A DNA stretch of 10,089 nt from Candidatus Woesearchaeota archaeon (GCA_019322385.1 JAHWIS010000075.1:1-10089), one strand, 5' to 3'. Shown: positions 1-6,544, counted from the stretch's first letter. Notes: generated by a model from the letters alone, not told the origin. Program-made: numbers and translations.

Positions 1-1
1 G

Positions 2-466
2 GCTTTAGGTGCAGATGTGCCGAAGAAGACAGAGAAGCTGCTAGACATCGGGTGCGGAACCGGAATATCTACTTCTGTATGGAACTGCGACTGCACTGGA
101 ATAGATCCAAGCGATGAACTGATCAAGATTGCGAAAAAGAAATATCCTAAGAAAAGATTCTATGTAGGAAGGGCTGAAGAACTGCCTTTCCCTGACGAGA
201 CATTCCATGTCGTGATATCTGTGACTTCTATCCACAACTTCCACGACATAAGGAAAGCAATAGGAGAGATGAAACGCGTAGGCAAGGACCGATACGTGAT
301 AACAGTGCTGCGCAAATCAAAGAAACTCGATGAGATAGAGAAACTTGTGATAATAAACTTCAAGATAAAACGTATAGTGATGGAAGACAAGGACCTGATA
401 TTCATCTGCGAGAAAAGAAAACAGGATGGGAAGCTGAAAGAGAAGAAGACTGAAAAAAAGGATTAG
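2..466 (+). CDS. Class I SAM-dependent methyltransferase, 5'-truncated by window edge
   Basis: The frame is open to the left edge, reading ALGADVPKKTEKLLDIGCGTG, so the gene very likely starts upstream. A GTG at 17 is available but would leave almost nothing before motif I. Visible Rossmann-fold signatures are motif I (LLDIGCGTG, the S-adenosylmethionine loop), the acidic end of strand 2 (CTGIDPSDELIKIAKKKYP), the RAEELPFPDETFHVVIS segment (acidic loop and strand 4) and the following HNF helix. This arrangement is typical of the Methyltransf_11 group. The C-terminus is short and ends in a Lys/Glu-rich tail. Substrate specificity cannot be read from the sequence: small molecule, protein and RNA targets are all possible. 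The stop codon overlaps by 4 nt the stop of the convergent minus-strand gene. The fold is confident; the substrate is unknown. Confidence 0.88.
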   Translation, partial: ALGADVPKKTEKLLDIGCGTGISTSVWNCDCTGIDPSDELIKIAKKKYPKKRFYVGRAEELPFPDETFHVVISVTSIHNFHDIRKAIGEMKRVGKDRYVITVLRKSKKLDEIEKLVIINFKIKRIVMEDKDLIFICEKRKQDGKLKEKKTEKKD

Positions 467-1044
467 ATATAATCATCAATTGAGGGCTTGTTCTTTGCGA
501 ATTTCTTGATCTGGCCTTCGCGCTTTATGTTCAGGCCTTCAATGGCATCATCGCGTTCTTTCTCCATGTTTGATATCAGGTCGTCGTATTTGCTTGTGAT
601 TCTCTGGACGAGTGTTTCATGCTCATCATTGATTGGAGCTACCATCTCATCGTATTGCTTCTTCTGCTCTTCGAATTCTCTTATTGCAGATTCGAATGAC
701 TCGCGCGTCATTGTTGTGATTGACTGTACGGTGAAGCTCGGGCACATGTTAGGAACTTCCACATACTCTAATCTACGATCGTATTCAAGGTATGCTTTCT
801 GTCCTGGTTTAATCGTATTGTCAAATGTTTCAGGATCATAGTCATCTGGCAAAGCATCGAATTTGCTGGAATGGGCTATTAAATGAAAAGTTCTGCTACC
901 TTCAGACAACTCGCCATAAATACGGAATATCCTTCTCTTGTCATTGGCCACAATCGTTCCTTTATCTGTCTTGTAGATTATGACTTCATCAGGGAGGTTT
1001 TCTATCTCCTTTGCCAGCTCTGCCTCTAAATCTTTATCGATCAT
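463..1044 (-). CDS. Hypothetical protein with C-terminal coiled coil
   Basis: This encodes 193 residues and matches no family I recognise. Residues ~1-105 look like a small mixed alpha/beta domain (EVIIYKTDKGTIVANDKRRIFRIYG, then strands around EYVEVPNMCPSFTVQSI). Residues ~110-185 are strongly helical and charged (FEEQKKQYDEMVAPINDEHETL and on to MEKERDDAIEGLNIKREGQIKKF), suggesting a coiled coil or helical hairpin. There is no signal peptide or TM segment, so it is probably cytoplasmic. The ATG at 1044 was chosen because an A/T-rich TATA-like stretch sits ~23 nt upstream, which would make the mRNA essentially leaderless. The 3' end overlaps the methyltransferase stop by 4 nt in convergent orientation. 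Confidence 0.75.
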   Translation of the reverse strand: MIDKDLEAELAKEIENLPDEVIIYKTDKGTIVANDKRRIFRIYGELSEGSRTFHLIAHSSKFDALPDDYDPETFDNTIKPGQKAYLEYDRRLEYVEVPNMCPSFTVQSITTMTRESFESAIREFEEQKKQYDEMVAPINDEHETLVQRITSKYDDLISNMEKERDDAIEGLNIKREGQIKKFAKNKPSIDDYI

Positions 1045-1061
1045 GCAAAGAATAAAGCCTG

Positions 1062-1073
1062 TTTTATTTATTA
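1062..1073 (-). promoter_or_regulatory. TATA-like box for the 463-1044 gene
   Basis: On the minus strand the sequence reads TTAATAAATAAAA, centred near 1067. With the usual archaeal spacing (~26-27 nt from box centre to start site), transcription would begin at or next to the ATG at 1044, giving a leaderless transcript. No Shine-Dalgarno site is present, which agrees. Confidence 0.5.
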
Positions 1074-1110
1074 ACGTTTCGGTATTTAATCCCTTTTAAG
1101 TAGTTACGGA

Positions 1111-1527
1111 TTAAGGCTTAGAAGGCTGTATATCGCTCTCTGGGCTGTCCTTCACCCTGTCCTCTAGCGGAAGCTTGAGCTTTTTTGATGTCTCTACAAC
1201 CCCTTTCTCAGTGTTCGCGATTATGGAAAGGAAATTGGATGGGAAGTCAGCAGTAAGCCTCTCTGACTCTGGCTGCTCAAGGGCATGGATTATGACAATG
1301 GCTCCATTGAGCAGGTAAGGCTCGCATGAATACCTTGCGCCAAAAGGCGGCTCAAACCTTGTATTGCCGAGGTGCGCTCCATAGAATGAAAGATATGCCC
1401 GTGCCTTGCCTATATCTTCTCTGCCTATCTTGATCTGCTGAGACAGATCCTTGTCCCATACATACCAATGCTGGAAGAAACCAACTGCTCCAGCGCCTGA
1501 ATAATCACCTGTCTTTATCCTGTGCAT
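1111..1527 (-). CDS. Hypothetical protein, 138 residues (start revised)
   Basis: I do not recognise this protein. It begins MHRIKTGDYSGAGAVGFFQH and contains aromatic/glycine-rich stretches (HWYVWDKDL, AYLSFYGAHLGNTRFEPPFGARY), a hydrophobic strand (YLLNGAIVIIHALEQ) and a polar, probably disordered tail ending SDIQPSKP. It looks like a compact globular cytosolic domain. The open frame continues upstream to 1617, but I prefer the ATG at 1527: a good TATA box (GATATTTATAC on the minus strand, centred ~1556) lies 29 nt upstream, predicting a leaderless message. The 30 extra residues would also run into the inverted-repeat element at 1575-1681. It is the second of two minus-strand genes here and appears to have its own promoter. 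Confidence 0.62.
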   Translation of the reverse strand: MHRIKTGDYSGAGAVGFFQHWYVWDKDLSQQIKIGREDIGKARAYLSFYGAHLGNTRFEPPFGARYSCEPYLLNGAIVIIHALEQPESERLTADFPSNFLSIIANTEKGVVETSKKLKLPLEDRVKDSPESDIQPSKP

Positions 1528-1550
1528 TTTGCTTTTGGGATTAAGAGCTA

Positions 1551-1561
1551 GTATAAATATC
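1551..1561 (-). promoter_or_regulatory. TATA box for the 1111-1527 gene
   Basis: GATATTTATAC on the minus strand, centred ~1556, predicts a start site near 1529, two bases before the ATG at 1527. This spacing supports the shorter start and a leaderless transcript. Confidence 0.6.
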
Positions 1562-1574
1562 TTGCCGGTGATCT

Positions 1575-1681
1575 GGCAGACAGCGCAGCGCTCCCATTGC
1601 ATACTGCAGAGAACCATGATGTCGAGCTAACTTATTTTACCGCCTATGCATTTTAAGGGTCGCTAGGCGGCGCTGTCTGCC
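1575..1681. repeat. Intergenic structured element E1 (12-bp perfect inverted repeat)
   Basis: GGCAGACAGCGC at 1575-1586 is perfectly complementary to GCGCTGTCTGCC at 1670-1681, with 83 nt between. Read on the minus strand, the arm is followed by CGCCTAGCGA and the returning arm is preceded by AGCGCT. These form an asymmetric internal loop capped by a second helix (CCC/GGG and then TGCATA/TATGCA). A second element at 6436-6541 has the same length, the same internal-loop bases and a different but equally perfect 12-bp stem. The element lies between two divergent promoters. It could be a small structured RNA, with the minus strand favoured because a symmetric TATA box lies at 1719-1728, or a DNA-level cruciform. 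Function is unknown. Confidence 0.75.
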
Positions 1682-1689
1682 GTGATGCC

Positions 1690-1706
1690 TTTGCATTGAA
1701 TGCAAA
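1690..1706. promoter_or_regulatory. 17-bp perfect palindrome, candidate operator
   Basis: TTTGCATT-G-AATGCAAA is a perfect palindrome with 8-bp arms around a central G. It sits between element E1 and the TATA box at 1719-1729. An odd-length perfect palindrome next to a promoter suggests a binding site for a dimeric regulator. It could instead be a small hairpin at the start of a minus-strand transcript. Confidence 0.45.
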
Positions 1707-1718
1707 ATTACAACAAAC

Positions 1719-1729
1719 TATTTAAATAG
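1719..1729 (+). promoter_or_regulatory. TATA box for the 1779-4102 cluster, possibly bidirectional
   Basis: CTATTTAAATAG is a self-complementary TATA-type sequence. On the plus strand it predicts a start site near 1750 and a ~28-nt leader holding the Shine-Dalgarno GAGGTG (1768-1773), five bases before the ATG at 1779. Because the box is symmetric it could also drive minus-strand transcription through E1. Confidence 0.55.
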
Positions 1730-1778
1730 CCGACTCCTATTATATATAAATGCAATATCATGCTTATGAGGTGTTAAT

Positions 1779-2579
1779 ATGAAAAAGACTGTCAAGGAAA
1801 CCATGAAGCAGAACCTTCAGTTCTTCAAGACAATGTGGCTTGCGCTCAACCCATGGAGGTATGAGGAGGCAAGGCAGCTGAGCACTAAGAATGCGTTCAA
1901 GTATTTCTTCTCATTCCTGTTCATGGTGTTTGTCCTTTCTATACTATTGATGCTGCCCAGCCTTGTGGGATTTGTGGACAAGCAGCTGGACCACTTCGAG
2001 ACACTGGAAGTGAGCATGAATACATCGATGAAAGAGTCAGTAGTGTTCCCTGAGAAAGAGCCCTACATCACAATAGATACAAGACATCCTGAAAGGAAAC
2101 TGAAAGAAGGAAAGCTGCTGCTGACAGAAGAGAACCTGCACAGGAAGACATTCTTTGGAAATATCAAGAAACACCCGCTAGGACCTTACAATGACCTGCT
2201 TTCAAATGAAGGGATAGTCATAGCAGCATTGGTCCTTATGCTACCGTCGCTATTGTTCCTGTTCTATCTAGGATACGCAATAAAGATACTGATCCTGATA
2301 TTTGCAGTCGTGCTGCTGGGTTTCGTGATAACACGCATCGCAAAGTTCGACGTGCTGTTCAAGGATGCTATCAAGACAGGGCTGTTGGCTGCGACGCCGA
2401 TGATAATCATCGACCTGATACGCATGCCATTCGGGTTCAATGTCTACTATGCGCAGTACATAGCGTTCCTGATATTCTTCATAGTGGGCATCATAAAGAT
2501 AGGGGAGTTTGAAGGCACGCGCCCGAGAAAGAAGCACAAGCACAAAGGAAAATACATAGACCTCGGCAAGAAGATGTAA
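1779..2579 (+). CDS. Multi-pass membrane protein, DUF1189-like
   Basis: This encodes 266 residues. A cytoplasmic-looking N-terminus (FFKTMWLALNPWRYEEARQL) leads into TM1 at ~41-64. An exposed charged region (~65-142) follows, then four more hydrophobic segments at about 145-168, 169-186, 198-214 and 224-241, and a basic tail (RPRKKHKHKGKYIDLGKKM). The layout of an amphipathic start with an 'NPWRY...A' motif, one TM, a large loop and a C-terminal TM cluster resembles DUF1189 membrane proteins, whose function is not established. The start is fixed by GAGGTG five bases upstream of the ATG. The next gene begins 9 nt after the stop, so the two are almost certainly co-transcribed. Membrane location is confident; the family assignment is tentative. 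Confidence 0.8.
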   Translation: MKKTVKETMKQNLQFFKTMWLALNPWRYEEARQLSTKNAFKYFFSFLFMVFVLSILLMLPSLVGFVDKQLDHFETLEVSMNTSMKESVVFPEKEPYITIDTRHPERKLKEGKLLLTEENLHRKTFFGNIKKHPLGPYNDLLSNEGIVIAALVLMLPSLLFLFYLGYAIKILILIFAVVLLGFVITRIAKFDVLFKDAIKTGLLAATPMIIIDLIRMPFGFNVYYAQYIAFLIFFIVGIIKIGEFEGTRPRKKHKHKGKYIDLGKKM

Positions 2580-2588
2580 GGTGAATGC

Positions 2589-3083
2589 ATGGTAGAGAAC
2601 GTTTATCCTATACAGGTAATCCTCATCAGCACAAGAGGCACGACAGAGCTGCTCGGCAAGGAAGTGACAAAAGACAACATGATGACAGCAGCATGGCACT
2701 GCCCTCTCAGCTTCGAGCCACCGCTATACGGCATCAGCATAGCAAAGACAAGGTTCACATACAAGCTGATAAAAGACAGCAAGGTCTTCTGCGTGAATTT
2801 CCTGCCATATGAACTGAAAGAGAAGGCAGTGTACTGCGGTACAGCATCAGGAGCGAGCACAGACAAGTTTGAGAAGACAGGACTCACGAAAGAGGAGTGC
2901 GAAAGCATAGACTGCTGCAAAGTAGGTGATGCAGCAGCGCAGCTGGAGTGCGAGGTCGTGGATGAGTTCGAGGTAGGAGACCATGTATTCTTTGTCGGAA
3001 AGGTGCTGAGGAACATAGACAAGAATGACAAGAAGAGGCTCCTCTATAATGAGGATGATAAGTTCACGTCGACATTATCATAA
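2589..3083 (+). CDS. Flavin reductase-like, FMN-binding split-barrel protein
   Basis: This encodes 164 residues of the flavin reductase/flavoredoxin group (COG1853-type), a split-barrel fold that binds FMN and usually reduces flavins or transfers electrons. Supporting segments, in order, are NVYPIQVILISTRG (first strand), NMMTAAWHCPLSFEPPLYGISI (substrate/flavin-facing strand with the typical small-residue then Pro-Pro pattern), TYKLIKDSKVFCVNFLP (the 'F.VN.P' motif), CGTASGASTDKFEKTGLT (the SG..DKF...GLT signature) and AQLECEVVDEFEVGDHVFFVGKV (the LEC......GDH...G motif). It is near usual family length. AAGGTGA overlaps the stop of the upstream gene and serves as its Shine-Dalgarno site, indicating translational coupling. 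The ESIDCCKVGD cysteine pair could be a redox or metal site, but that is speculative. Confidence 0.88.
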   Translation: MVENVYPIQVILISTRGTTELLGKEVTKDNMMTAAWHCPLSFEPPLYGISIAKTRFTYKLIKDSKVFCVNFLPYELKEKAVYCGTASGASTDKFEKTGLTKEECESIDCCKVGDAAAQLECEVVDEFEVGDHVFFVGKVLRNIDKNDKKRLLYNEDDKFTSTLS

Positions 3084-3085
3084 AA

Positions 3086-4102
3086 ATGGACAAGCAGGAA
3101 AAAAAGAGGTATGCAAAGCTTATTTCTATAGAGATAAACTCATACATCAATAAGATATACAGGCGCATGAAGCCAAATCTTGCTCATGCAAGGATTTCTC
3201 CAGCAGATATTGTCATGAAATACGGCTCATTGGCAGCCACAAGGATGTGGGACTTCAAGCTTGCTTCCCGAGAAAAGGTAGGCGCTGGAGAATTCGGGAA
3301 GATAGAGATAGTGACACGAGGGCTTGACAAGAACCAGGTGCGGAAACAGAGAGCCTTGTTCATCGCAGCAGAGCTGTATGTACTGCAGGCATTTGCAGCG
3401 CACAAGGACGTGAAATACTTTGACACGATCAAAAAGCAGTCATCAAGATGGAGCATGCTCAAGAATTCCTTGAAGGGAAAGAACCCTAATAGGTTGCTTG
3501 ATCATGCTGTTCGGTATGTCATCGAGGAGATAGGCGAGCATAAGCTCGCGCACAGCAGAGGGCATGGCTGGACAGCAAGCATAGCAAAGCTTGAGAAGCA
3601 TTACCCTGATGTCGCTTCAATAGTGGGAAGCTCTGAAGAGACATTCAACAAGATATTCAGGAAACAGGATCAAAGATTCACGCCTGCGATGATGAAGCAG
3701 GAAGAGGACCTCATACGGAAGGAGATAGAAGATATCGATCACCTAATATTAATTCTTGCAAAGCATGACAAGAAAGTGCATCCAGTATATACAAAGAAGC
3801 TTGTTCGGATCGACATACAGAACCTCAAGACATTCCGCAGGGTGCTGAAACAGATAAAAGACAACCTGCACAAATGGGAAGTCGTTGACAAGAAAGAGCA
3901 CAAGGAACTGAAGAAAAGAAAAAAAGTGAAGCTGGCAGAACTGAAACAGCTGCTTGCAGCAGAAGCAAGAGCAGAAAAGATCGATATCAACAAGGTACAT
4001 CTCGTGTTCAAGTATTTTGAAAAGGAAAAGATTAATATATTAAATGACCTCGAACTTGTCGACAAGATGAGTGCGCAAGCGATGAAGACGCACAATAAAT
4101 GA
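3086..4102 (+). CDS. Hypothetical basic helical protein, 338 residues
   Basis: It starts two bases after the stop of the flavin reductase gene, without a visible Shine-Dalgarno site, so it probably depends on translational coupling. I do not recognise a family. The protein is rich in Lys, Glu, Arg and Ala and lacks signal peptide and TM segments. Residues ~1-150 look like a compact alpha-helical domain (KYGSLAATRMWDFKLASREKVG, QRALFIAAELYVLQAFAAHKD). Residues ~130-175 contain a His-rich stretch (HAVRYVIEEIGEHKLAHSRGHG). From ~200 onward it is long charged helix (EEDLIRKEIEDIDHLILILAKHD and KEHKELKKRKKVKLAELKQLL), probably coiled coil. It is the last gene of the 1779-4102 cluster. Its charge would allow nucleic-acid or membrane-surface binding, but nothing in the sequence decides this. 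Confidence 0.75.
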   Translation: MDKQEKKRYAKLISIEINSYINKIYRRMKPNLAHARISPADIVMKYGSLAATRMWDFKLASREKVGAGEFGKIEIVTRGLDKNQVRKQRALFIAAELYVLQAFAAHKDVKYFDTIKKQSSRWSMLKNSLKGKNPNRLLDHAVRYVIEEIGEHKLAHSRGHGWTASIAKLEKHYPDVASIVGSSEETFNKIFRKQDQRFTPAMMKQEEDLIRKEIEDIDHLILILAKHDKKVHPVYTKKLVRIDIQNLKTFRRVLKQIKDNLHKWEVVDKKEHKELKKRKKVKLAELKQLLAAEARAEKIDINKVHLVFKYFEKEKINILNDLELVDKMSAQAMKTHNK

Positions 4103-4105
4103 TTC

Positions 4106-4116
4106 ATTTATAAATA
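4106..4116 (+). promoter_or_regulatory. TATA box for the 4155-4778 gene
   Basis: ATTTATAAATA, centred ~4111, predicts a start site near 4138. That leaves a short leader containing GAGGTG (4143-4148) six bases before the ATG at 4155. A second TTTATAAA at 4118-4125 would start inside the Shine-Dalgarno site and is less likely. Confidence 0.55.
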
Positions 4117-4154
4117 ATTTATAAAGAGGCTAGACATGAAACGAGGTGCTATGT

Positions 4155-4778
4155 ATGGATGATGTTTCTAAACTCCAAAAGATAAACTCTGTCGCAAGAG
4201 AGCTCATGAAGCACGGCCAGGCAAGTTCTATGGAAGAGGCAGTGCAGAAAGCAACACAGCAAGTAGAGTCAGGCGGTGTGCTAGAACAGCAGCCGATGCA
4301 GGAACAACCGGCTGAACAGCAGCCAGAAGAAGCTCCTGCGCCTGAGATGCAGGGTGAAGAACAACCACAAGAGCAGGAAGTTGAAGTGCAGCAGGCAGAG
4401 CCTGAACCAGCGCCAGAACCTGCACCTGAGATGCATGAAGAACAGCATTCAGAACCTGTTGAGCAACCACAGCCTGAAGCGCAATCAACAGATGTCGCAC
4501 AGAGACTGGCAGAGATGGACAACAAGATCAATGGACTGATAGCAGAGATGACAGCATTGAAAGATGAGATCAGAAGGCTCAAGGAAAGCCCTGTGACTCC
4601 ACCATTGAAACCAAAGCAGGCAAAGGAAGGACAGACACAGTTCAAGCAGGACCCTGCACCTCCCCCGCCACCTAAGCAAGAGGGAGAAGAGAATAAAGGG
4701 GAAGGACACGCAAGATCAGGCCACTATAAGCCTGGCGATGTCTCAGTAGAGAAGTTCTTCTATTACGGGAATAGATAA
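4155..4778 (+). CDS. Pro/Gln/Glu-rich protein with coiled coil and conserved-looking C-terminus
   Basis: This encodes 207 residues. The start is ATG 4155, six bases after GAGGTG; an upstream in-frame GTG (4146) is part of that Shine-Dalgarno site. Residues ~1-35 form a short helical module (VSKLQKINSVARELMKHGQ, then SMEEAVQKATQQVE). Residues ~36-115 are low complexity, dominated by P, E and Q. Residues ~118-145 form a coiled coil (VAQRLAEMDNKINGLIAEM, then LKDEIRRLKE). A Pro-rich linker (DPAPPPPPKQEG) follows, and the end (GHYKPGDVSVEKFFYYGNR) is a compact aromatic motif that looks selected. It resembles an oligomerising scaffold or adaptor with a C-terminal peptide tag. No signal peptide or TM is present. 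Function is unknown. Confidence 0.78.
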   Translation: MDDVSKLQKINSVARELMKHGQASSMEEAVQKATQQVESGGVLEQQPMQEQPAEQQPEEAPAPEMQGEEQPQEQEVEVQQAEPEPAPEPAPEMHEEQHSEPVEQPQPEAQSTDVAQRLAEMDNKINGLIAEMTALKDEIRRLKESPVTPPLKPKQAKEGQTQFKQDPAPPPPPKQEGEENKGEGHARSGHYKPGDVSVEKFFYYGNR

Positions 4779-4782
4779 GAAG

Positions 4783-4796
4783 AAAAAATATTTTTT
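4783..4796. terminator. Bidirectional A/T palindrome terminator
   Basis: AAAAAATATTTTTT lies between two convergent genes and overlaps the minus-strand stop codon. It presents a T-run to transcripts arriving from either side, fitting archaeal oligo-T termination. Confidence 0.6.
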
Positions 4797-6333
4797 ATTT
4801 ATGATGTGTATGGTGCTCTTTCTTGTGATGCTCTTCGTGATGAGCAGGCTTATGCTCCTTCTTGACAGGTTTTGCCTTAAGCTCTTCAGACATCACTGAA
4901 AGCTCATTCGACTTTGATTTCTTCTTCAAGCCCTTCTTTGTAGAGAACTCGACAACAGTCGGTTTGATCGTTATAGGGCCGAAGATGTGGAGCTTTGCAT
5001 GTACCTTATACTTTATGATCCGTGTATCACCAGGGGTCAGCTCACCGAACCTGTACTCAAGCAGCGTGCCCTCACGGTCATGCGTGTGCATCTTCACAGG
5101 ATGCATCGATCCCTCGAAAGAGTTCTTCTTGAGATGCACCATCCTTGTGACGCGCTCCACGACCCTGAGGTTTGTTATAGGCTCCTTGCTCCTGTTCCTC
5201 AGGTAGACCACGACAGACATGTCAGAAACTGCGCCATGCGCCTTCTTCAATGACTTGATCTTCTTCCTGACTATCAATGGGTTGGACGTCGCAGCCTTGT
5301 GGATGAGCAATGCTATTATGATCAATGCTATCAAGAGCAGTATCCTGTAGCTCGTGGTGAGCTTTATCTCCTGTGTTTCTCCAGGCTCAAGAGAGACAAG
5401 CCACTCAAAATAATTCTTACCTTCTTCTTTCACAGAAGCGAACTTAGGATCAGCACGAGAGAATATCCTCTCCTTCATCGAGGTCTCGAGTCTAACAGCC
5501 TCTGACTTCAATGTGTTGCCCTCATTGGTTATCGTTATGGTCCTGTCCTGCCTCAGGAACTTCCTGTCGACCTTGACATCTGTCTTGAAAGGCGGCAGAT
5601 ACTCAATGACCTCAAAGTTATGGTCAGCAGAATAGAACTCCTCTCCTTCATAATTGACTGTCACGTGAAGCTGGTCCATCTGCGGCTCAATAGTGTCCAT
5701 CAATAGGACAGCAAAAGATATGCCCTTGGTCTCATCAGGCTGCACTGTGACATTGGTATCTTCAGTTATGAAATTGCTTGCAAGCTTTATGTTGACATCC
5801 TCAAGAAGGCGCTTGTTATTGTTCTTTATGTTCACCACGACATTATATGTCCCTTTCGGGTCCATCTGCGCAGGGACAGACACCTCGACGTCAAAATCAG
5901 GGCTAGGAGGCGTATCAGGGCCGCCTTCGCCGACGCGTATCCTCATGACATTATCTATGATGTTTCCTGTAGTAGATGACCTGACGCTTACCTTGACACC
6001 ATAGAAGCCTTCAGGAACTTTTCCTTTGACAAGAATATGTATCTTTTCCTTTTCACCAGGAGCGACCTTAACCTGCTTGCTTATGGGTTCTGGGAGGACT
6101 TGGTATGACCATTTAGGATCATCGAGGTACAAGAGCTTGAATGTGTCTGTCTTGGGTCCCTGGTTCTCGACCCATATGTAGAACTCTGCACTGTCTTCTG
6201 CAGGGTCCATTATAACATCATTGACTGCCTCTGGCGTCACAAAGAATGTCGGGGTAGGTAAAACCTCAGCAAGCGCAATAGCACTCAACACCAGAAACAA
6301 AGCTATCAGTAGGACAAAAGCTCTTTTTTTCAT
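4795..6333 (-). CDS. Secreted, membrane-anchored protein with Ig-like domains and His/Lys-rich tail
   Basis: This encodes 512 residues. Residues 1-22 are a signal peptide (MKKRAFVLLIALFLVLSAIALA, probable cut before EV). The extracellular part (~23-328) looks like three beta-sandwich domains: ~45-135 (WVENQGPKTDTFKL, APGEKEKIHILVKG, resembling NEW3-type domains), ~145-245 (VSVPAQMDPKGTYNVVVNIKN) and ~250-328 (TITITNEGNTLKSEAV, SLEPGETQEIKL). A single TM (330-345, ILLLIALIIIALLIHK) and basic stop-transfer residues follow. The inside part (~370-465) contains another beta-rich domain (MSVVVYLRNRSKEPITNLRVV, FGELTPGDTRIIKYKV). The tail is His/Lys-rich (HHEEHHKKEHHTHHK). The ATG at 6333 sits six bases from GAGGTG (6340-6345); the GTG at 6342 belongs to that site. 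It is probably a surface or envelope protein; the ligand is unknown. Confidence 0.85.
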   Translation of the reverse strand: MKKRAFVLLIALFLVLSAIALAEVLPTPTFFVTPEAVNDVIMDPAEDSAEFYIWVENQGPKTDTFKLLYLDDPKWSYQVLPEPISKQVKVAPGEKEKIHILVKGKVPEGFYGVKVSVRSSTTGNIIDNVMRIRVGEGGPDTPPSPDFDVEVSVPAQMDPKGTYNVVVNIKNNNKRLLEDVNIKLASNFITEDTNVTVQPDETKGISFAVLLMDTIEPQMDQLHVTVNYEGEEFYSADHNFEVIEYLPPFKTDVKVDRKFLRQDRTITITNEGNTLKSEAVRLETSMKERIFSRADPKFASVKEEGKNYFEWLVSLEPGETQEIKLTTSYRILLLIALIIIALLIHKAATSNPLIVRKKIKSLKKAHGAVSDMSVVVYLRNRSKEPITNLRVVERVTRMVHLKKNSFEGSMHPVKMHTHDREGTLLEYRFGELTPGDTRIIKYKVHAKLHIFGPITIKPTVVEFSTKKGLKKKSKSNELSVMSEELKAKPVKKEHKPAHHEEHHKKEHHTHHK

Positions 6334-6374
6334 ACTAAGCACCTCTTAATGATAGCTATTGGTCAGTGAATATA

Positions 6375-6385
6375 GTTTATAAAAG
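6375..6385 (-). promoter_or_regulatory. TATA box for the 4795-6333 gene
   Basis: CTTTTATAAAC on the minus strand, centred ~6380, predicts a start near 6353. That gives a ~20-nt leader carrying AAGAGGTG six bases before the ATG. Confidence 0.55.
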
Positions 6386-6435
6386 TTTCGTTTAATTGTT
6401 TTGGGAAAGGCCTGTAAAAGCATTAGTTCTAGCGC

Positions 6436-6541
6436 CGCCAGCACCACGCGCTCGCTGTTGATTCATTATCTGCATCCACTTGCCCAACTGCGATTATTCC
6501 CACTTCTTGAGCCGTCAGCTCGCTAGGCGGTGGTGCTGGCG
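6436..6541. repeat. Intergenic structured element E2 (12-bp perfect inverted repeat)
   Basis: CGCCAGCACCAC at 6436-6447 pairs perfectly with GTGGTGCTGGCG at 6530-6541 across 82 nt. Read on the minus strand, the arm is followed by CGCCTAGCGA, as in E1, and the returning arm is preceded by GAGCGC. An inner GCTG/CAGC helix follows. Total length is 106 nt against 107 nt for E1. The outer stems differ in sequence while staying fully complementary, and the internal loop is conserved. That is the signature of a conserved fold rather than a recently copied repeat. It again lies between two divergent promoters. The arms end just before a TATA box at 6557-6570. Confidence 0.75.
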
Positions 6542-6544
6542 ATG

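Noticed and set aside
1528..1617. N-terminal extension of the 1111-1527 gene (MVLCSMQWERCAVCQITG...) with a CxxC motif
   Set aside because: It runs into element E1 and through the TATA box at 1551-1561. The leaderless ATG at 1527 explains the promoter spacing better.
1575..1681. E1/E2 as integron attC sites
   Set aside because: attC sites need RYYYAAC and GTTRRRY core boxes at the outer ends. Neither element has them.
2268..2699. 143-residue minus-strand open frame across the DUF1189-like/flavin reductase junction
   Set aside because: It is antisense to two well-supported coding regions, with no start signals.
4130..4645. Ser/Cys/Gly-rich 171-residue open frame on the minus strand
   Set aside because: Its composition is the complement of the Pro/Gln/Glu-rich coding sequence on the plus strand; no promoter or Shine-Dalgarno site.
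6436..6541. E1/E2 as a MITE or other inverted-repeat transposon
   Set aside because: Terminal arms differ between copies while pairing is kept, the opposite of mobile-element termini. E2 has no flanking target duplication; the GTGAT pair near E1 is not directly abutting on the left.
6436..6541. E1/E2 as H/ACA guide RNAs
   Set aside because: No ANA box follows the stem on either strand, and the internal loop is conserved between copies, whereas a guide pocket should vary.
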